Part shown: piece by piece, positions 6,630 to 10,139 of the stretch
Numbering within the stretch: the stretch's first letter is position 1
How the letters are laid out: each line of letters starts with the position of its first letter
NCBI GenBank assembly: GCA_947253765.1
Contig: CAMYAK010000018.1
Span: forward strand, 1-10,139
Direction of reading: 5' to 3'
DNA length: 10,139 nucleotides
Origin: an uncultured Tissierellia bacterium
Lineage (GTDB): Bacteria > Bacillota > Clostridia > Tissierellales > Peptoniphilaceae
Program-made: the position numbers and the translations under genes
The notes under the pieces: generated by a model
What the model saw: the letters and a program-made list of their open reading frames with translations, nothing else
Database searches by the model: none
Told to the model about the DNA's origin: nothing

Positions 6630-7583
6630 TCATAGGCCTGCAGACCTTGCCACTTCCTTAAGGGCATTTGCTGATTTAAGCAGCTGATCCATCTCTTCCC
6701 TATTTAATTGCAGGGGTACATGGTCTCCGACGCCGTTTTCACCGATGATTGCCGGCATGCTCAGGCAAATTCCTTCTATCCCGTATTCTCCGTTCATAAT
6801 TGTTGATACCGGAAGGATTGATCTCTCATTCATGATTATGGCCTTGCAAATACGCACGACCGACATGGCTATGCCATAGTAGGTGGCGTGTTTCTTTTCG
6901 ATTATCTCATAGGCGCTGTTTCTTACCTCATCGGCAATCCGCCTCATTGACTCATCATGGGAGAAGTAGCCCCTCATTTCACAGAAGTCGTTCAGGGGTA
7001 TACCTGAGACATTTGTGCTGCTCCAGGCAACCATTTCGCTGTCCCCGTGCTCGCCAATGATGAAGGAATGAACACTTCGGCTGTCAACGTCCAGGTGGTC
7101 ACTGAGCCTCATCTTAAGGCGGGCCGTATCCAGGACAGTTCCTGATCCGATCACCCTGTTTTCGGGCATTCCGCTTAGCTCAAGTGCAGCCAAGGTCAGG
7201 ATGTCCACCGGGTTTGATACTATAAGAAGGATTCCTGAATAATTGCGTTTCTTGAATTCGGGCACTATTGATTGAAAGATTTTTATATTCTTATTAACCA
7301 GGTCAAGGCGGGTTTCGCCCGGCTTTTGGGCAGCTCCTGCCGTTATAACAACAATTGCAGCATCCATTATCTGATCATAGTCGGCTGCATATACATCTAC
7401 ATGGCCCACAAAAGGGACCCCGTGTGAAATATCAAGGGCCTCGCCCTCGGCCTTTTCCTTGTTTACGTCAACAAGTGCAATTTCTGAAAAAAGTCCGCTT
7501 TGCATAAGTGCAAATGCCGATGATGATCCTACAAAACCGCATCCGACAACAGCTACTTTGCGGTTATCAAGTCTACTTGTCAT
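6630..7583 (-). CDS. ldh: L-lactate dehydrogenase
   Basis: A 317-aa cytosolic NAD-dependent enzyme that reduces pyruvate to L-lactate and so regenerates NAD+ in fermentation. The Rossmann motif GCGFVG is at 14-19, with Asp39 as the NAD-selecting acidic residue. The mobile loop GAAQKPGETR (83-92) has Gln86, which marks lactate rather than malate dehydrogenase specificity, and catalytic Arg92. SNPVDI (123-128), Asp152-Arg155 (DTAR, substrate carboxylate Arg) and the proton-relay His179 in GEHGDSE are all present. Length is normal. AAGGAGGG precedes the ATG. It has its own strong promoter and about a 60-base leader. No intrinsic terminator is visible before the XRE gene, so some read-through is possible. 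Confidence 0.96.
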   Translation of the reverse strand: MTSRLDNRKVAVVGCGFVGSSSAFALMQSGLFSEIALVDVNKEKAEGEALDISHGVPFVGHVDVYAADYDQIMDAAIVVITAGAAQKPGETRLDLVNKNIKIFQSIVPEFKKRNYSGILLIVSNPVDILTLAALELSGMPENRVIGSGTVLDTARLKMRLSDHLDVDSRSVHSFIIGEHGDSEMVAWSSTNVSGIPLNDFCEMRGYFSHDESMRRIADEVRNSAYEIIEKKHATYYGIAMSVVRICKAIIMNERSILPVSTIMNGEYGIEGICLSMPAIIGENGVGDHVPLQLNREEMDQLLKSANALKEVARSAGL

Positions 7584-7650
7584 TTATCCCTCCTTAAACA
7601 TATTTTTCTATATCAAGTCAAGCTCAGAGCCGACTTTGTTTTTCCAGAAA

Positions 7651-7680
7651 ATTATATAATGTCTAGTCTTGGGGTGTCAA
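7651..7680 (-). promoter_or_regulatory. Sigma-A type promoter of ldh
   Basis: Minus strand: perfect -35 TTGACA (7675-7680), an 18-base spacer and perfect -10 TATAAT (7651-7656). The expected transcript start is near 7644. In the leader lies a small dyad GCTC-A-GAGC (about 7622-7630). A single TTGTGA half-site (7694-7699) upstream of -35 recalls the redox repressor Rex, but no second half-site was found, so Rex control is not claimed. Confidence 0.75.
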
Positions 7681-7749
7681 CATAGGCTAACTTTTGTGAG
7701 AACAGGATACTCTTAGCTGGAAAAATGGTTGTTTCTAAGAAAAGTAAAG

Positions 7750-7781
7750 AGGCTGTCCAACTCCAAGGGGTTAGATAGCCT
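7750..7781 (-). terminator. Long hairpin, probable terminator or remnant of a repeat element
   Basis: AGGCTGTCCAACTCC (7750-7764), a 2-base loop and GGGGTTAGATAGCCT (7767-7781) pair over 15 positions: 12 Watson-Crick pairs plus three that pair as G-U on one strand. On the minus strand the stem is followed by the T-rich CTTTACTTTTCTTAG, so it can end transcription of the ADP-ribosylglycohydrolase unit about 95 bases after its stop. The arm also resembles the tail hairpins found around mobile elements in Clostridia (recollection, not checked). Confidence 0.55.
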
Positions 7782-7875
7782 TTAAAGACTATTAATTTAA
7801 TTTTGATATTGTTTAACTGACATTAATCGCCTCTATAAGTATCCTCTAAATACATCCCTGACTCTAACTACTCTT

Positions 7876-8682
7876 TCAATATGACTTTATAATGTATTCC
7901 AAAAACTCATCCAGATCATCCCGGGTTTTCTTATTTATTTTACTGGTCCACTTGCTCGGTATCCTGCTATAGCCAAATTCTGCTCCGGCGATTCCTCCTG
8001 CAATGGCAGCAATGGTGTCAGCATCACCACCATGATTTACAGCACCTATTATGCATTCTTCAAAGCGTTCTTTACCGCTCCAATATAGGGCATTATTAAA
8101 TGTATTAATTACATATCCGCTCGGTGGCAGGAGCTTTTCCGCCTTATTTTCAAGCTCTTCATTTTTTAAAGCAGCTTTAATAGTCGCTGTATATCTTTTT
8201 ATAATATCAGCACATATTTCATTATTATGGGTTATTTCCCCTTGCAAGACATTGAGTTTGGCTGAATTTTTGCTATTCATTAATGCACAAGGTAAGGCCC
8301 TCATGAGGCTACCATTTCCAAGTGCCGTGTTGTCAATGTATATGTATTCTTGATTGACCTTATAAAAATTTATTGCTTTAAAACACTGATTTCCAACATC
8401 TTTTGGCTCAGTGTCAAGCCATTTGGAGAAGTTTTCCGCAACATCCCTTTTAAAATTATCGATGTCATTTTTCATCAAGGCCTTCATAACACAAATGGAC
8501 ATTTGAGTATCGTCTGTAACATCTCCAATTCTAAGGTTTAACCATCCGCCGCCAAGAATATCTTCCACTTGACCAAACTTTTCTTTTATTTCTTTTGCGT
8601 CCATAAATTCTGTGGTTGCTCCCATGGCATCACCAATAGAAAAGCCATAAAGTGAGCCTTTTAATTTGTCAATTATGTCCAT
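7876..8682 (-). CDS. ADP-ribosylglycohydrolase family protein (DraG/ARH type)
   Basis: A 268-aa all-helical hydrolase of the family that removes ADP-ribose from proteins, nucleic acids or small molecules using a two-metal centre. The metal-binding signatures are both intact: GDVTDDTQM (53-61, T56, D57, D58) and NHGGDADTIAAIAGGIAGA (216-234, D220, D222, T223). The N-terminal GSLYGFSIGDAMGATTEF (9-26) and the central GNGSLMRALP (122-131) are also standard. The start is the ATG at 8682, preceded by AAAGGGGGTG; a TTG upstream at 8706 has no suitable ribosome site. That ribosome site lies in the last codons of the hsdS fragment, one base separating the stop from this ATG, so translation is probably coupled. 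The gene is in the AT-rich island. Its substrate is unknown. Confidence 0.92.
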   Translation of the reverse strand: MDIIDKLKGSLYGFSIGDAMGATTEFMDAKEIKEKFGQVEDILGGGWLNLRIGDVTDDTQMSICVMKALMKNDIDNFKRDVAENFSKWLDTEPKDVGNQCFKAINFYKVNQEYIYIDNTALGNGSLMRALPCALMNSKNSAKLNVLQGEITHNNEICADIIKRYTATIKAALKNEELENKAEKLLPPSGYVINTFNNALYWSGKERFEECIIGAVNHGGDADTIAAIAGGIAGAEFGYSRIPSKWTSKINKKTRDDLDEFLEYIIKSY

Positions 8683-8683
8683 T

Positions 8684-8869
8684 TTATTCACCCCCTTTGT
8701 GTTCAAAACTTAATAACTTCTCTCGATAGTATTCATACTGTTTCTGTCTTAGTTCAATTTCCTTGGGCAATAAACCTTGAGTGTTCAAAAGCAGAGATTG
8801 AAATTTATCAGGGATTGATACTATGTGTTCCTGGACTGGTATGGTAGGAAGAATCAATTCATATTTCAT
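8684..8869 (-). pseudogene. hsdS: C-terminal remnant of a type I restriction-modification specificity subunit (HsdS)
   Basis: An open frame of 61 codons. PTIPVQEHIVSIPDKFQSLL (8-27) followed by LPKEIELRQKQYEYYREKLLSF (34-55) is the conserved region after the second target-recognition domain in HsdS proteins, which links to HsdM. Intact HsdS proteins are roughly 380-450 aa, so both target-recognition domains are missing. The frame is closed by a TAA seven codons before the ATG, and no hsdM or hsdR occurs in the window. The ATG has no good ribosome site. I therefore read it as debris of a lost type I system. It also supplies the ribosome site for the downstream ADP-ribosylglycohydrolase. A minor alternative is an orphan cassette for recombination with an hsdS elsewhere. 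Confidence 0.75.
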
Positions 8870-8937
8870 TATTTTCTTTATAAACCATTATTTGATTAAT
8901 ACTTATTTCTTTGTTGATATTCCCAAGCCTAATAATG

Positions 8938-9456
8938 TCAATATATCTCGAAGCCTAATTTTTTACACTCTTCCATTTCGTAATAATCTTCTATGAAATA
9001 ATACATTAACTTTTTATCACTTAAAGCTGCCAATGAATTTTCAATTAACATTATACGATCATCAATATTATAGCCATATATACCGAAGATTTCACACGTG
9101 TCATAATTAGGGCTGCTTTTAATGTAAGCATAGGCTCTGATATTTTGTTCATCTCTTATAGAGAATATTCTCCATATACCAAAATTCTCTTTTATTCGAT
9201 AAAAATCCCAGTAGCATTCACCAAAATATTTTTGATGGATTTCTTTAAAATTATCCCACTGAGCTAATTCAATTAGCTCAATATCAGAATATTTTTCGAC
9301 AGTACATTCATCAGGTTTTATAGTCGCTGAATATAAATCATCAACTATATAAGAACCTTTATTTTTAAGTTCTTCAATGAGAAAACTATTCTCAGCTTCT
9401 ACGCCTACATCTATGGTGTAACCTGGATCAGAGTTTATACATATATAGTTCTTCAT
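8938..9456 (-). CDS. Putative GNAT-like acetyltransferase, 172 aa
   Basis: A 172-aa soluble protein. The N-terminal third (MKNYICINSDPGYTIDVGVEAEN, then FLIEELKNKGSYIVDDLY) and the acidic body are AT-rich and unlike the housekeeping genes of the window. The middle to C-terminal part (about 108-165) reads as the strands of a GNAT fold: IWRIFSIRDEQNIRAYAYIK, then DTCEIFGIYG, then a helix and a strand ending KKLGFEIY. No classic R/Q-x-x-G-x-G/A acetyl-CoA loop is evident, so catalysis is uncertain. It begins inside the upstream acetyltransferase gene (29-base overlap, different frame) with a poor ribosome site, so it probably depends on coupled translation. The end may be slightly shortened. Substrate unknown. 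Confidence 0.72.
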   Translation of the reverse strand: MKNYICINSDPGYTIDVGVEAENSFLIEELKNKGSYIVDDLYSATIKPDECTVEKYSDIELIELAQWDNFKEIHQKYFGECYWDFYRIKENFGIWRIFSIRDEQNIRAYAYIKSSPNYDTCEIFGIYGYNIDDRIMLIENSLAALSDKKLMYYFIEDYYEMEECKKLGFEIY

Positions 9457-9868
9457 TTACTTGTTTAAATCCAATTGATTCAAACATTTTTCTACTTTGT
9501 TGATTAAATGAATATATATTTGCTTTGAGTTCTTTTAAACCTTTTTCTTGTGCTAGTAGTATCATTTGCTGGATACATTTTCGTCCTATATGTTGATTTT
9601 GAAATTCTTTTGAAATTACAATTGCTAGTTCGTTGCCATTATAAAGTGATACATCACCTACTAAGGTGTTATTAAATTGAATATAATAGCATTCACCATT
9701 TGTTGAAAGATAGTTATACATAGCATCTAATCTTTCTCCAGTATAAGGAGTATATATATTATCAACTTGCTTGCAAACATCTAAATCTTGATACCATTCC
9801 AAAGCAGTTTCTTGATTCGGATAATATGGAATAAGTTTTAGATTTTCTTCAATTATTATATCTTCCAT
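9428..9868 (-). CDS. GNAT family N-acetyltransferase, 146 aa
   Basis: A 146-aa acetyl-CoA-dependent transferase of the GCN5 fold, full family length. Residues 68-100 form motif A: TLVGDVSLYNGNELAIVISKEFQ, then QHIGRKCIQ, with Q92-x-x-G95-R96 as the pyrophosphate-binding loop. Motif B follows (KANIYSFNQQSRKMFESIGFK, 115-135), where the N-x-x-S-x-x-x-F-x-x-x-G-F pattern is characteristic. I chose the ATG at 9868 because AGGAG sits 5 bases upstream; a GTG two codons earlier is too close to that site. It lies just after the cytidine deaminase remnant and overlaps the next acetyltransferase-like gene. Substrate unknown. Confidence 0.9.
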   Translation of the reverse strand: MEDIIIEENLKLIPYYPNQETALEWYQDLDVCKQVDNIYTPYTGERLDAMYNYLSTNGECYYIQFNNTLVGDVSLYNGNELAIVISKEFQNQHIGRKCIQQMILLAQEKGLKELKANIYSFNQQSRKMFESIGFKQVNEELYMYKL

Positions 9869-9876
9869 CTTCACTC

Positions 9877-9942
9877 CTACAAGGGTGAAACCGTTCGGTC
9901 GTTTTGTACCTTAACTGCTTCACTGTATAATTTGTTCCACAT
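9877..9942 (-). pseudogene. N-terminal remnant of a cytidine deaminase gene
   Basis: A 21-codon open frame with a clear ribosome site (GAGGTG) before its ATG. The peptide begins MWNKLYSEAVKVQNDRTVSP, which I recognise as the start of clostridial cytidine deaminases; in these the next residues are F-I/V-E-A-G-G-V and the zinc-binding HAE/C-x-x-C core follows about 30 residues later. Here, right after Ser-Pro, the frame gives one Leu and a TAG that is part of the TAGGAG ribosome site of the acetyltransferase gene. The catalytic part has therefore been lost, apparently by a deletion joining the two genes. The identification rests on memory of the family, not on a search. Confidence 0.6.
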
Positions 9943-9996
9943 AATATTCACCTCTACAAATTCTAATTTATTTATCTAATAAAATACTAAATGTTA

Positions 9997-10139
9997 TTAT
10001 TTCTTTCCTTCCAATTTTTTAATGCCACCATCACTAAGTTTTTCAAGTGACAATAATTGTGCTCTGGCAAGCTTTCTAAGTTCAATCATTCTTTCTTTTT
10101 GCTCCATACCTTTTCCAATAAGAATCGCATTATAGCTTT
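9997..10139 (-). CDS. C-terminal end of an unidentified gene (cut by window edge)
   Basis: An open frame enters from the right edge and gives 46 residues, SYNAILIGKGMEQKER, then a Leu-, Lys- and Arg-rich helix (MIELRKLARAQLLSLEKLSDGG), ending KLEGKK and two adjacent TAA stops. The helical, charged tail has a coil-like look. I do not recognise the family. Composition is AT-rich like the other island genes. The gap to the cytidine deaminase remnant is about 55 bases and holds no clear promoter, so the genes may share a transcript. Confidence 0.5.
   Translation of the reverse strand, partial: SYNAILIGKGMEQKERMIELRKLARAQLLSLEKLSDGGIKKLEGKK

Noticed and set aside
6630..7583. Malate rather than lactate dehydrogenase
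   Set aside because: The substrate loop has Gln at residue 86 where malate dehydrogenases carry Arg, and overall motifs fit the lactate enzyme.
7694..7699. Rex operator upstream of ldh
   Set aside because: Only one TTGTGA half-site is present; the expected inverted TCACAA partner is missing.
8683..8706. TTG at 8706 as start of the ADP-ribosylglycohydrolase
   Set aside because: It lies inside the hsdS fragment without a ribosome site; the ATG at 8682 has GGGGGTG at good spacing.

Overview
The window looks like the chromosome of a low-to-moderate GC Bacillota, most likely an anaerobic fermentative Clostridia or Tissierellia relative. The supporting signs are purine-rich AGGAG-type ribosome binding sites before most genes, an iron-dependent YqhD/BdhA-type alcohol dehydrogenase, a fructose-bisphosphate-type L-lactate dehydrogenase fold, an azlC-azlD pair and a TrkH/TrkA-type potassium system. 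The exact genus cannot be fixed from the sequence alone. No rRNA or tRNA gene, complete insertion sequence or CRISPR array was seen.

Layout. Positions 1-127 hold a tandem array with a 54-base period: two perfect 44-base copies and one decayed copy, each copy able to fold into a hairpin. The array runs off the left edge. Next, on the minus strand, come an NADPH-type iron alcohol dehydrogenase (201-1379) and, upstream of it, a YdhF-like aldo/keto reductase (1574-2500). They are separated by a GC-rich spacer with internal repeats and may form one carbonyl-reduction transcription unit. Diverging from the reductase is a tight four-gene plus-strand unit, azlC-azlD-trkH-trkA (2665-5717): branched-chain amino acid export plus potassium uptake. 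It ends at a perfect palindromic terminator (5775-5802) that can serve both strands.

From there on every gene is on the minus strand. A 139-aa protein of unknown function (5869-6288) follows a small XRE repressor (6299-6502). Their promoter carries two perfect 19-base repeats over and just after the -10 box, as expected for an autoregulated repressor operon. Upstream lies L-lactate dehydrogenase (6630-7583) with a near-consensus sigma-A promoter (TTGACA, 18 bases, TATAAT).

From about 7.7-7.9 kb to the right end the composition drops sharply in GC and the content becomes accessory and partly broken: an ADP-ribosylglycohydrolase (7876-8682), a C-terminal piece of a type I restriction HsdS subunit directly upstream (8684-8869), two overlapping GNAT-type acetyltransferase genes (8938-9456 and 9428-9868), a 21-codon remnant of a cytidine deaminase start (9877-9942), and the C-terminal end of an unidentified gene at the edge (9997-10139). 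I read this as a degraded, horizontally acquired island.

No clear novel multi-gene system is visible. The best leads are the 54-base palindromic array, the XRE/139-aa pair with its double operator, and the ADP-ribosylglycohydrolase joined to a broken hsdS.
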